Shown here: one piece after another, positions 46,331 to 54,498 of the stretch
Layout of the letters: each line of letters begins with the position of its first letter
How positions within the stretch are numbered: the first letter of the stretch is position 1
Assembly (NCBI GenBank): GCA_018969295.1
Contig: JAGWYN010000017.1
Span: 1 to 64,000, forward strand
Source: Chloroflexota bacterium
Lineage (GTDB): Bacteria > Chloroflexota > Anaerolineae > Caldilineales > Caldilineaceae
Length of the DNA stretch: 64,000 nucleotides
Direction of reading: 5' to 3'
Made by a program: the position numbers and the translations under genes
The notes under the pieces: model-generated
What the model was told of the DNA's origin: nothing
What the model saw: only the letters and a program-made list of their open reading frames with translations
Database searches by the model: none

Positions 46331-46591
46331 ATGCAAATTCGGGTACGGCTTTTTGCCACGCTGCGTCAGCAAGCGGGCTGGGCGCAGCAGCTGTTGGACG
46401 TGCCAGCGGGAACTACGCTGGACGGGGCGTTGGCGGCGATTGACAGCGCTTACCCGTCGTTGGCGATTGGGCGGCGCACTTTTTATGCGGCGGTCAACCA
46501 GGAGTACGCGCAAGGGGAGCAGCTCTTGCGTGAGGGGGACGAAGTTGCGCTCTTCCCGCCTGTGTCTGGGGGGGGGGCTGTTGCAGAATAA
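46331..46591 (+). CDS. moaD: Molybdopterin synthase sulfur carrier subunit MoaD, with C-terminal extension past GG
   Basis: 86 residues from the ATG at 46331 (AGGAGGAG upstream). Beta-grasp ubiquitin-like protein whose terminal Gly-Gly is adenylylated and thiocarboxylated before sulfur transfer in molybdopterin synthase. Landmarks: VRLFATLRQQAG, LREGDEVALFPPVSGG. MoaD normally ends at that Gly-Gly; here it runs on as GAVAE. The end is encoded by ten consecutive G (46568-46577). A shift to nine G would fuse the frame to moaE. Either the tail is removed by a protease, or slippage or sequence error is involved. Confidence 0.93.
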   Translation: MQIRVRLFATLRQQAGWAQQLLDVPAGTTLDGALAAIDSAYPSLAIGRRTFYAAVNQEYAQGEQLLREGDEVALFPPVSGGGAVAE

Positions 46592-46601
46592 GGAGGGGGC
46601 G

Positions 46602-47078
46602 ATGAAACTCTTTGAGATCACGGCGCAGCCGTTGTCTTTGGACGAAGTGGCCCGGCGGGTTGTCCGGCCTGACTGCGGTGCGGTAGCGACCTTTGCGGGG
46701 GTGGTGCGGGGTACCACTGCGACGCAGGAGGGGGTGCGGGGGACAGATTTTTTGAACTACGAGGCGTATACCGAGATGGCGGAGGCGTTGCTGGCGCGCA
46801 TTGCTGCCGAAATTCAGGGGCGGTGGCCCAAAGTGGTGGCGGTGAGCATCGTGCACCGGGTGGGCCGTCTGGAGATCGGGGAATCCAGCGTGGTGATTGC
46901 GGTGGCGGCCCCGCACCGTGGAGACGGCTGTTTCGAAGCGTGTCAGTATGCCATTGAGCGGCTCAAGGCGATCGTGCCGATCTGGAAAGAAGAGAACTGG
47001 GCAGACGGGCAGGTCTGGGTGGAGGGGCCCCGTCAGCCGGAGCTGGTCAGCCACCTGGGGGTGCCGGGCGCTTTGTAG
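46602..47078 (+). CDS. moaE: Molybdopterin synthase catalytic subunit MoaE
   Basis: 158 residues from the ATG at 46602 with AAGGAGGGGG upstream. It transfers two sulfurs from MoaD thiocarboxylate to the precursor. Motifs: GAVATFAGVVRGTT, LNYEAYTEMAE, HRVGRLEIGESSVVIAV, and the catalytic lysines in ERLKAIVPIWKEE. It starts 10 bp after the moaD stop; upstream the same frame stays open into the poly-G tract. About 15 residues longer than typical in the VVRGTT-N14 loop. Last gene of the run, convergent with an HTH gene. Confidence 0.97.
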   Translation: MKLFEITAQPLSLDEVARRVVRPDCGAVATFAGVVRGTTATQEGVRGTDFLNYEAYTEMAEALLARIAAEIQGRWPKVVAVSIVHRVGRLEIGESSVVIAVAAPHRGDGCFEACQYAIERLKAIVPIWKEENWADGQVWVEGPRQPELVSHLGVPGAL

Positions 47079-47093
47079 CGCGGCAGGTCTTTT

Positions 47094-47408
47094 TTAAGGG
47101 GAGGCAACTCCCAAAATTTCTTCGACCGCCACATCGTAGCACTCTGCCAGCAGGGTCAGTTCGTCCAGGGTGGGGCAGTGGCTGCCAAATTCGACGTCGT
47201 AGAGGAGCTGTTGGGTGAGGCCGGTGCGCTGGCGCACAGTTTCGTAGCTGAGCCCATGCAGGGCGCGCAGGCGGCGCAGGGTCTGGCTGATCTGTTGGCG
47301 GGCTGCCTGGCGGATTTCGAGACGCACAGCTTCCCAGTTGTGCAGCTCTGTCGGTGGGGCGGGGGGGCTGGGCTGGCGCAGGCGGTCGAGCCAGGAGTGT
47401 TGGTTCAT
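47094..47408 (-). CDS. XRE-type helix-turn-helix regulator
   Basis: 104 residues from the ATG at 47408, which overlaps the upstream stop as ATGA. N-terminal 45 residues are polar; the HTH covers about 45-100: LRRLRALHGLSYETVRQRTG, LTQQLLYDVEFGSHCPTLDEL and AECYDVAVEEILG, the Cro/CI pattern. It is likely a DNA-binding regulator translated together with the Cys-motif membrane protein encoded just upstream. Targets are unknown; no obvious operator was seen near its operon. Confidence 0.88.
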   Translation of the reverse strand: MNQHSWLDRLRQPSPPAPPTELHNWEAVRLEIRQAARQQISQTLRRLRALHGLSYETVRQRTGLTQQLLYDVEFGSHCPTLDELTLLAECYDVAVEEILGVASP

Positions 47409-48970
47409 GGCTGTGTGTTTTGCACGTGGAGGGTCAGTGACAGCGGCGGTGAGGCGACAGTGCCGCCGGAGCCGCTGCTGGCGGCAAAGAGTGTGTAGAG
47501 AAGGCTCTGGGGGGGGCTGTCGGCAGGGAGATTGACCCGCAGCAGCACCGAGGCCGTGTTGCCGGGGCCGACATCGGCGAAGAAGAGTTCTTGGTCGGCG
47601 CAGACCCCATCGGGTCGGCAGAGCTGGGCGGGCAGCGAGCCCGGCTGGACAAGGGTGGCGACCAGTGTATCGGGGGCATCGCCGCTGTTGGTCATCCACA
47701 GGCCGAGTTCGCAGCGCTGTCCAGGGGTGCAGGTCACTTCTGTTCCTGCGCTGGGGGCCAGCAGGACGGCGTAGCGCACGGCGGGAGGGGGGAGTGTCGG
47801 GGGGAGTGTCGGGGGGAGTGTCGGGGGGAGGGGTGTCCAGGTGGGGGTGTAGACCGGTTCGGGGGTAAAACTGGGTGTCGGCGTGATTGTCGGGGTAGGT
47901 GCCAGGTAGGCAACGGTCGTGGTATAGACCTGGGCGCTGCCGTCGGCGTGGATGACCAGCAGGGTGAACAGCTGGTCGACATCGTCGATGCACTCCTCGC
48001 GTTCTCCCCGTCCGTTCATCGGCAGATTTTCGTAGTAGACCTCGCGCACGTTCAGGACGTTCCAGCGCACGAAGGTGCACTGGCCTTTTTGCAGGGCTGG
48101 GGAATCGGGTGCAAAGACGACCACTGGGGTCCCCAGGGGGGGGATCGTCGGTGTGGGGGGAGGGGCAGGGGGCAGGTTGGCCAGGGGGGTGGAGGTAGGC
48201 AGGTCAAAGATTGGTGTCGGGCGTCGGGTGGGGATTGGCGCGGCGACATCGATCAGGGGGGCTGCTGGCTGCAGTGTTGGAACGCTGGGGAGGGGTGGCA
48301 CCACGACCAGCGGGGTTGGCGTCACGGCGGCTGGGAACTGCTGGGTGGAACCGAGCGGCAGGGGCGTTGCGGAGGGGCCTGCGGCAGGGCTGGTCAGGAA
48401 GGGCGCTGTCGGGGCATTGGCGAGCGGGTCCAAGATGGGGGCTGGGGTGGCGGTCTGTACGATGAAGACAGCCGGGTTGACGGCGCTCGGGTTGACGGCG
48501 CTGACGGTGTCGACGCTGCCGCTGTTGGGGGGGCGAACGATCAAATTGCGGCTGATCCACTGCCAGCCGGTGTAACTGGCCACGAGGCCGGCGCACAGAA
48601 AGACGCTGGCGAAGACCAGCACGGCGCCGAGCCAGGCGCCGCTGCGGCGGCTGTTCGGGGACATGCTGGCCTCGGAGAGCAGATCGACGGGCAACCCGTT
48701 GTCTGGCTGCCAGCTTTGTTCGGCTGTGGCCAGGTGTGGAACGAAGGGGGTGGCTGCAAAGGGATGGTCTGCTGCCTGCTGAAAGCGTGGGCAGAGGGGA
48801 TGCTGGGCGGTCAAGCAGTAGGTGGCCTGGTCGCCCAGGGTGACCAGCGTGTGGGTGTGGAAAGCCAGGCATTCGTTTTCGAAGCTGGGGTAGGCGATCG
48901 GCGGCTGGAGGTGGTGGCTGCTCTGTCCGAGGTGGGGACAGCGTGGTGGGGGTGGGGGACTGGATGCCAT
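47405..48970 (-). CDS. Membrane-anchored Pro/Thr-rich protein with N-terminal four-Cys motif
   Basis: 521 residues. The cytoplasmic N-terminus carries CPHLG ... NECLAF ... YCLTAQHPLCPRF, a four-Cys zinc-ribbon-like pattern I have seen at the N-termini of Chloroflexota membrane proteins. One membrane helix lies near 113-135 (GAWLGAVLVFASVFLCAGLVA). The outer part is a Pro/Thr/Ala-rich linker followed by a beta domain around 295-365 (ECIDDVDQLFTLLVIHADG), a PPTL repeat and a second beta domain with paired cysteines (VTCTPGQRCELGLW). The start abuts the nucleotidyltransferase stop with no gap. Function unknown; possibly a surface sensor with the coupled HTH protein. Confidence 0.75.
   Translation of the reverse strand: MASSPPPPPRCPHLGQSSHHLQPPIAYPSFENECLAFHTHTLVTLGDQATYCLTAQHPLCPRFQQAADHPFAATPFVPHLATAEQSWQPDNGLPVDLLSEASMSPNSRRSGAWLGAVLVFASVFLCAGLVASYTGWQWISRNLIVRPPNSGSVDTVSAVNPSAVNPAVFIVQTATPAPILDPLANAPTAPFLTSPAAGPSATPLPLGSTQQFPAAVTPTPLVVVPPLPSVPTLQPAAPLIDVAAPIPTRRPTPIFDLPTSTPLANLPPAPPPTPTIPPLGTPVVVFAPDSPALQKGQCTFVRWNVLNVREVYYENLPMNGRGEREECIDDVDQLFTLLVIHADGSAQVYTTTVAYLAPTPTITPTPSFTPEPVYTPTWTPLPPTLPPTLPPTLPPPAVRYAVLLAPSAGTEVTCTPGQRCELGLWMTNSGDAPDTLVATLVQPGSLPAQLCRPDGVCADQELFFADVGPGNTASVLLRVNLPADSPPQSLLYTLFAASSGSGGTVASPPLSLTLHVQNTQP
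47787..47822. repeat. Three exact 12-bp repeats encoding PPTL units
   Basis: GGGGGGAGTGTC on the plus strand at 47787-47798, 47799-47810 and 47811-47822, plus a partial fourth copy. In the minus-strand protein it encodes PPTLPPTLPPTLPP, a stiff linker likely to vary in copy number. Confidence 0.9.
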
Positions 48971-50518
48971 TTAGCGGCTCCTGTCGAGCAGCGTTTGGGC
49001 CAAAGTGAGCCCTTCTTCGCGGGTGGTGATTTCTCCGGCTGCCTGGGCCTCGCGCAGCTGTTCGAGCAACGTACCGACCTGTCGGCCGGGGGGCAGCTGA
49101 AAATGGTGCATCAGCAGATGGCCGTCGACCAGGGGGGAGCGCACTTGTGCCAGCCCATCTGCGGCCAGCCCGTAGGCGACGAGATCGGCGATGTGGCGCA
49201 CGTAAGCGGTCCAGGCGGGAGGGGGAGAGGCAGCGTAGATGGCCTGGTAGTCGGCCAGGGCAAGCAACAGTGTGCTGATGGCGGCTGGCAGTCCGGTCAG
49301 CTGGGTCAGGCTGCCGCCGCCGCAGCTGTGAAAAAAGCGGTAGCAGGCGCGGCGGCTGACGGGCTCGTTGGGGAAAGCGTTGTGGAGCAGGTGGGGGCGC
49401 ATGTGGCTGTGCACCACCGTCTGCACCAAGGCGATTTCTGGCCGGCTGAACTTGAGGAGATCCAGGCGGTGGGTGGCCAGTTGTGCGCCGGCCTCTTCAT
49501 GGCCGAAAAAGCGGTAGCGTCTGCTGCCGTCTGCCAGGAGTTCTTGGGTGCGGGTGGGGGGTTTCCCCACGTCGTGCCAGAGGGCGCACCAGACCAGCCA
49601 GTCGATCGGTCGGCGTTCGGCGGCGATCGGTTCGAGCAGGTGGCGGCGCAGGCTGGGCAGGTAGGGGGTCAGTGCAGCGGAGATGGCAGCGCCGGCGGTG
49701 TCGAGGGCGTTGTGGCCGGAGACCCAGTCGCGCAGCTGCACGGCTCTGCGCAGGGTGCGCAGCGTATGTTCGTAGACATCGACATCGTGGGGGGGGCTCT
49801 GTTCGACGCCGGCCAGCTCGGCCACTTCGGGCAGCACCCGCTGCAGGAGCTGGTAGTGGCGCAGCAGTTGGAGGGAGCGGTCGGGATCGGTCACGGCAAA
49901 GATCTTCCAGAGTTCATCGCGCACCCGTTCCGGGCTGATCAGCCGGATGCTGTCGGGGATGCTGCGGATCTGGAGGTCGGTTGGCTCGTCGATTGTGAAT
50001 CCGAACTGTGTGGCCAGGCGCACTGCCCGCAGCATGCGCACCGGGTCGGCGGCGAGGCTCCAGGCGCTGGCGGTGCGCAGCCGGCGTGCGGCGAGGTCCT
50101 GCTGTCCGCCTGTTGGGTCGACCAGGTCGGAGGCAGACCCGTGCTGCCAGCGCAGGGCCATGGCATTGACCGTAAAATCTCGTTCGCGCAGGTCGTTGTT
50201 GAGCTGGCCGCCACGCATGGCGGCGATATCGCAGACCAGGGGTTTGCCAGCGGCGGCGAAAATCAGCCGGGCCACATCGCGGTCGGGGTCCAGGGGATAG
50301 CAGGCCCAGCCGAGCCGGTCGGCTGTGCGCCGGGCCGCTGTCACTGCCTGGTCTGGCACGACCACATCCAGGTCGTTGGGGTCGTCGTGGCGTCCCAGCA
50401 GCAGATCTCTCACCAGCCCGCCGACGATGTAGACAGCGTCGTACTGGCTGGCCAGCGCGTTCAACAGTGCGGTGAAGGCTGGGGCAGACGGTGTCCAGCG
50501 GATTGGGCTCATTTGCAT
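48971..50518 (-). CDS. CCA-adding enzyme / poly(A) polymerase family nucleotidyltransferase with HD domain
   Basis: 515 residues from the ATG at 50518; an ATG at 50512 and a TTG at 50524 are alternatives. Class II nucleotidyltransferase: VYIVGGLVRDLLLG (Gly33-Gly34) and DLDVVV (Asp49, Asp51), with RERDFTVNAMAL and the RNA-binding/neck region VRMLRAVRLATQFGF. An HD phosphohydrolase region follows at roughly 235-420 (YEHTLRTL, ALWHDVGKPPTR). It adds CCA to tRNA or tails RNA; sequence alone does not separate these. The promoter is so close that the mRNA is probably leaderless. Confidence 0.93.
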   Translation of the reverse strand: MQMSPIRWTPSAPAFTALLNALASQYDAVYIVGGLVRDLLLGRHDDPNDLDVVVPDQAVTAARRTADRLGWACYPLDPDRDVARLIFAAAGKPLVCDIAAMRGGQLNNDLRERDFTVNAMALRWQHGSASDLVDPTGGQQDLAARRLRTASAWSLAADPVRMLRAVRLATQFGFTIDEPTDLQIRSIPDSIRLISPERVRDELWKIFAVTDPDRSLQLLRHYQLLQRVLPEVAELAGVEQSPPHDVDVYEHTLRTLRRAVQLRDWVSGHNALDTAGAAISAALTPYLPSLRRHLLEPIAAERRPIDWLVWCALWHDVGKPPTRTQELLADGSRRYRFFGHEEAGAQLATHRLDLLKFSRPEIALVQTVVHSHMRPHLLHNAFPNEPVSRRACYRFFHSCGGGSLTQLTGLPAAISTLLLALADYQAIYAASPPPAWTAYVRHIADLVAYGLAADGLAQVRSPLVDGHLLMHHFQLPPGRQVGTLLEQLREAQAAGEITTREEGLTLAQTLLDRSR

Positions 50519-50526
50519 AGCCAACC

Positions 50527-50554
50527 ATTATACCACAACTTTGGGCCAGTTCAA
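50527..50554 (-). promoter_or_regulatory. Promoter of the nucleotidyltransferase gene, leaderless arrangement
   Basis: Minus strand: TTGAAC -35 (50554-50549), 16 bp, perfect TATAAT -10 (50532-50527). The ATG lies 8 bp after the -10, so transcription should start at or within a base or two of the start codon; no ribosome site is present. Confidence 0.65.
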
Positions 50555-50585
50555 GGTTGCCAGACGCAGAAAACGTGCGCGGCCG

Positions 50586-51461
50586 TCATTTTCCACGGTT
50601 GACGATCCAGACGCCGACCAGCACCAGGAGACCGCCGGCCAGCCCTTGGGGGGTGGGGAAGTCGCCGAAGAGCAGCAGGGAGGCGGCGATCGAGACGACC
50701 GGGCTCAGCATCAGCACGATCGTATGAATGCTCATTGGGAAGATGCGCAGGGTGTGGTAGTAGAGGGTGCGGCTGATCGTGACGTCGATGGTGCCGGCCA
50801 GCCCCAGCAGCAGCCAGGTGGGTGGGTCGGGCCAGCGCCAGTGGCCGCTGTTGGCGGCGAAGAGGGCCAGGAAGATGGAGGTAGAGAGCAGACGAAAGAC
50901 GAAAAAATTGAGGAGGTCCATGCTGTCGCCCCACTGTTTGACGACTGCGGTGTGCATGGAATAGAGCAAGGTGGAGGCCAGGATCAACAGTGCGCCCCAC
51001 TGGAGCACAGTACCTGGGTGGTAGCTGAGGGCTGCGGCGCCGGCCAGGGCCAGTGCGCCGCCGAGGAGCTGGGTCTGGCTGAGCTGTTCGTGCAGCCAAA
51101 AGATGCTGAAGAGCAGGCTGAAGAGGATTCCGGTCTTGCCCAGCATGGAGGCGGTGCCGGGGTCGAGGTAGCTGATTGACAGGTAGCTGAGCACGGTGGA
51201 GGCTGCGACCAGGGCACCGACGGTGGCAAAAAACCAGAAGTGGGTGCGGGCCAGCTGCCAGCGCAGCTGGCGGCGCAGACCGGCAAAGGCGGCTACTTCT
51301 GCGGTGGCAACGGCCAACACAAAAAAGGCGGAGACCGTTGGGTGGAGATGGGGGAGGAGCAGCCGGGCAAAGATATAGTGAAAGCTGTCGACGACCAACA
51401 GGGCAGCGAAGAGGGTGTAGCGGCTGCTGTTCCAGGCTGCTGTTTGAGCGGTCTGCTGCAT
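50586..51461 (-). CDS. EamA/DMT-superfamily permease
   Basis: 291 residues with ten hydrophobic helices in two repeated halves, typical of EamA drug/metabolite transporters. The first half carries LSYLSISYLDPGTASMLGKTG and the second FFVFRLLSTSIFLALF and RIFPMSIHTIVLMLSPVVS. Probably exports or imports a small metabolite; substrate not predictable. It lies between the nucleotidyltransferase and subtilase genes on the same strand, with 55-67 bp gaps that suggest loose co-transcription at best. Confidence 0.88.
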   Translation of the reverse strand: MQQTAQTAAWNSSRYTLFAALLVVDSFHYIFARLLLPHLHPTVSAFFVLAVATAEVAAFAGLRRQLRWQLARTHFWFFATVGALVAASTVLSYLSISYLDPGTASMLGKTGILFSLLFSIFWLHEQLSQTQLLGGALALAGAAALSYHPGTVLQWGALLILASTLLYSMHTAVVKQWGDSMDLLNFFVFRLLSTSIFLALFAANSGHWRWPDPPTWLLLGLAGTIDVTISRTLYYHTLRIFPMSIHTIVLMLSPVVSIAASLLLFGDFPTPQGLAGGLLVLVGVWIVNRGK

Positions 51462-51516
51462 GTGTCTTGTCCTGGCAGGTGGGCTGCGTGTGGGCAGCCG
51501 GGGTGATTGGAATGGG

Positions 51517-53223
51517 TCAGCGGAGGCGTCTGCGCAGGGTTTCGGACAGCTCTGTCGGCTCCAGGGGCGGGGCTGCGGCGGCTTTTGCTGGGCTGCTGTC
51601 GGCGGCGGCTGGCGGTGCGGCCAGGTAGGTACGCAGGGCGGGATGGGTGGTGAGGTGGAAGAGCAGTTCGTCCTGCACCCCTGCCAGTCGGCTGTCGAGT
51701 TCAGCGGTGTCGACCTGGAGCAGTCCAGCCAGCCGTTCTGTCAGCAGCTCGTGTGGCAGATCTGGAAAAGCGTCTTGAAAGGGCGCGAGCGGATCTGGGC
51801 GCCGCGGCAGTGCAGCGGGGCGGGACAGAGCGAGGTCGGCGGGGGTGGGCAGGGGGGTGGCCAGAATGCGCCGGGCGTTGTAGATGCCGGCGCCGTAGCC
51901 GCTGGGGGCGTAGGTCGAGAAGGGGTCGCTGGTCTGGCGGACCAGAAAGCGGAAGACGTCGTTGAGTGTGCACTCATTGTGGTAGCGGTCGAGCAGAAAA
52001 GCACGGCCGTGAAAGGCCAGCCAGAGGGCGGCGATGCCGGCCAGGGTGGCTGTGGCGAAGGACGTGCCGTTGCTTTGGCTGGCGGCGGGCAGACCGTTCT
52101 GGGTGAACCCTGCCACCCAGACTCGTGCTGCAGGGCCGCTGACATCGACCTGGGGGCCGGTTGAGGCTCCGGGCCAGGGGCGGCGCTGGGCGTTGCAGCC
52201 AGCCACGGCGATCACCTCTGGATAGGCGGCGGGCCAGACGACCAGTGGGACATAGTTGCCTGAGGCAGCGACCACGATCACATTTTTTTGCACGGCCTCG
52301 CGCACGGCTTCGTGCAGCGACGAATTGCCGAACCAGCCCAGGCTGATCGAGATCACGTGGCAGTCTGCACGGTGGACTGCGTAGCGGATGGCATCGCGCA
52401 GATGGCGGGCGCCGCTTTCGAAGAGTATGGGGGCTGGCAGACCGAGGCGCGGGCGGGTGACGCGCAAAGGGACCAGTTCGGCTTCGGGGGCGGCTCCGAC
52501 GACAAAGCCGGTGAGATCCGAGCTCATGATCACCGAAGCTGTATTGAGCCCATGGCCGCCCTCTGGGTGTTCGGCCCGTCTGCCCGAGTCGACGAAATCG
52601 CGTTCGAGGCGGGTGTTGAGGCGGCAGGGTTGGCCAGGGGGTTCGTCGAAGAGATCTGGATGGTGGCGGTAGCCGCTGTCGGGGTGGCCGATGCGGATGC
52701 CGCGCCCGCGGCGCTGGCCGGGCGGGAATCCGGGAGGGGGGGAGGGGGGCTGCAGTTGCCAGGCGCAGCGGATGTCGACAAGCTGTCCGTTCCAGTCGAG
52801 GTCCTGTTCGTCGACCTGTGCAGGGGGGCGGTCGTCGGCGCACGAGTCAAAGGTGGGCAGTGCAGCGGGCAGCGGCAGCTGTGTGGTGGGCGGTGCCTCG
52901 GCTGCGGGTTCGGCGTCTTGCAGCACTTGGAAGGAGGGTTCAGCGTGCTGCACATCGGGCAGCGCAGCCAGCGCGTAGCTCAGGGACCAGCCCTCTGCGG
53001 CAGAGAATTTGGTTCCGGCGGGGGGGACAAGGTCGTACTCGAGTGCCTGGCTGGCGGGCACCCGGAGCACCTGCCAGCCAGCAACGGGGGTGCGGAGGCT
53101 CTGTCGCAGGGCCTGGGCCAGCCGGCGCCGGGCTCGCTGGCTTGGCAGAGCGGCTTTGTCGGCGATGCGGAGTACGATGGCTTCCAGAGTGGGCTGGGTG
53201 AGTGTCGATGCGGCGGGGTTCAT
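51517..53223 (-). CDS. Subtilisin-like serine protease (S8), no signal peptide
   Basis: 568 residues. Catalytic triad intact: Asp182 in IGHPDSGYRHHPDL, His224 in EGGHGLNTASVI, Ser388 in SNGTSFATATLAG; oxyanion Asn323 in VVAASGNYVP. About 150 residues precede the catalytic domain and may be a propeptide (YALAALPDVQHAEPSF resembles an I9-like ending). The last ~130 residues form a helical Pro/Ala-rich tail. No secretion signal is visible, so an intracellular or non-classically exported role is likely. Ribosome site GAGGAAC. Its position after the sugar aldolase-subunit gene may be fortuitous. Confidence 0.92.
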   Translation of the reverse strand: MNPAASTLTQPTLEAIVLRIADKAALPSQRARRRLAQALRQSLRTPVAGWQVLRVPASQALEYDLVPPAGTKFSAAEGWSLSYALAALPDVQHAEPSFQVLQDAEPAAEAPPTTQLPLPAALPTFDSCADDRPPAQVDEQDLDWNGQLVDIRCAWQLQPPSPPPGFPPGQRRGRGIRIGHPDSGYRHHPDLFDEPPGQPCRLNTRLERDFVDSGRRAEHPEGGHGLNTASVIMSSDLTGFVVGAAPEAELVPLRVTRPRLGLPAPILFESGARHLRDAIRYAVHRADCHVISISLGWFGNSSLHEAVREAVQKNVIVVAASGNYVPLVVWPAAYPEVIAVAGCNAQRRPWPGASTGPQVDVSGPAARVWVAGFTQNGLPAASQSNGTSFATATLAGIAALWLAFHGRAFLLDRYHNECTLNDVFRFLVRQTSDPFSTYAPSGYGAGIYNARRILATPLPTPADLALSRPAALPRRPDPLAPFQDAFPDLPHELLTERLAGLLQVDTAELDSRLAGVQDELLFHLTTHPALRTYLAAPPAAADSSPAKAAAAPPLEPTELSETLRRRLR

Positions 53224-53268
53224 TGCAGTTCCTCGTAGAGTCAGGGTCGGGCAGGCTGGGCTTTGGGG

Positions 53269-54498
53269 TCAGGCAAGCAGCGTTGCCAGGTCGAACAGAT
53301 TGAATGAATCGACATAATGAAAGAGGACGCGTTCGACTGCGGCGACGACTGCGGCGTGGGGGTTGGGGAAGACCAGGGACAGGTGTTGGTAGAGTTGGCG
53401 GCGGGCTGCGACCACGGAGGGGGCAGTCCAGACATAGCGGGCGCCGGTCTGGGCGAGCCAGCGTCGGCGGGCGGGGGAGAGGGCGGCGAATTCCTGGCCG
53501 AGTTCGTCGGGTTGCAGCCATTTTTGCCACCGATTGGAGGCGACGACGGCAGTTTCGATGGCTGTCATGAGGTGGGAAGGGGGCAGAAGGCGGTGGGTGC
53601 ACAGTCGTTCTTCGCGGTGGGTCAATTCTTCGAGGGCGTCGAATTCAGCTGCGGTGAATTCCGGGCCGACATTGGCGCCGCCCATGCCGGTGGCAGGGTA
53701 GGCGCGTGGGTTTTCGACCCAGTCGGTGTAATGGCCTTTGAGCAGGGTGCCGTTGGGGCGCACCAGGTCAGTCAGTTGGCGGGCGGCGGTGGGGTCGAAA
53801 AAAGAGGTATGCAGGTCGGTGCCTACCTGGGCAACCACAAAAGTGGGCCAGCTGTCGGCCAGCGAGCGGTTTTCCAGGCGGGTGCGCAGCTGGTCGAGAA
53901 AGGCAATGAAGTGGGAGACATCGACCAGCCCGCCATGTACCTCTTCGGTGCCGACCTCATAGGCGACGGGGGGCAGCTGGAGGCGGCGGCGTTCGTTTTC
54001 GGCGTGGGCTATCAACTCGACCGTACGTTCGACCACTGTGGGGAGGGGGGGGATCTGGCCGGGGGGCAGGGTGCGGTCGACGGTGGGGTCGATATGGAGC
54101 AGGCTGTAGCCGGCTTCCAGGCAGGCGGTCAGGCTGAGTTTGACTTCGTGCATCGCTTGGTGGAGTGGGAGTTGTTCGGTGCTGTGGCGATCCTTGAGCC
54201 AGGGGCCGCCGTGGTCGAGGCAGGGGTAGAGCGGGCTGGTGCAGCCGTAGCGGGTGGCGTACTTTTGGAGGGTGGCGACAAAGGTGGCGGGTGTCCAGCC
54301 GGTGTAGCCTCCATCCCGGTCGACCTGGTTGAGTGTAGCGGCGAAGAGCATGGGGGTGTGGGCGCGGGCGGCGACGGCGACGGCGGCCTCAAGCACGGCG
54401 GCGGAGTTGGGGCAGACGGCCAGCAGGGTAGCTTCTACATGTTCCTGTTGGCGCAGCTGGATCAGGCGTTGAATTGTGCGGGTGAGCTCTGCGGTCAT
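53269..54498 (-). CDS. D-tagatose-1,6-bisphosphate aldolase subunit KbaZ/GatZ-like protein
   Basis: 409 residues. The KbaZ/GatZ signature is clear: CPNSAAVLEAAVAVA, MLFAATLNQVDRDGGYTGWTP, LYPCLDHGGPWLKD and YEVGTEEVHGGLVD. In enterobacteria this protein is the non-catalytic or chaperone-like partner of the class II aldolase KbaY/GatY. Here the aldolase gene is missing, so it may act alone, as reported or proposed for some stand-alone members, or with a distant partner. It is the third gene of the operon, overlapping the PfkB kinase by 4 bp. Confidence 0.9.
   Translation of the reverse strand: MTAELTRTIQRLIQLRQQEHVEATLLAVCPNSAAVLEAAVAVAARAHTPMLFAATLNQVDRDGGYTGWTPATFVATLQKYATRYGCTSPLYPCLDHGGPWLKDRHSTEQLPLHQAMHEVKLSLTACLEAGYSLLHIDPTVDRTLPPGQIPPLPTVVERTVELIAHAENERRRLQLPPVAYEVGTEEVHGGLVDVSHFIAFLDQLRTRLENRSLADSWPTFVVAQVGTDLHTSFFDPTAARQLTDLVRPNGTLLKGHYTDWVENPRAYPATGMGGANVGPEFTAAEFDALEELTHREERLCTHRLLPPSHLMTAIETAVVASNRWQKWLQPDELGQEFAALSPARRRWLAQTGARYVWTAPSVVAARRQLYQHLSLVFPNPHAAVVAAVERVLFHYVDSFNLFDLATLLA

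Noticed and set aside
47591..50602. A 1003-codon open frame on the plus strand opposite the membrane-protein and nucleotidyltransferase genes
   Set aside because: Its protein is Gly/Gln/Val-rich low-complexity sequence with no family motifs; it is the shadow of two clear minus-strand genes with conserved motifs and a promoter.
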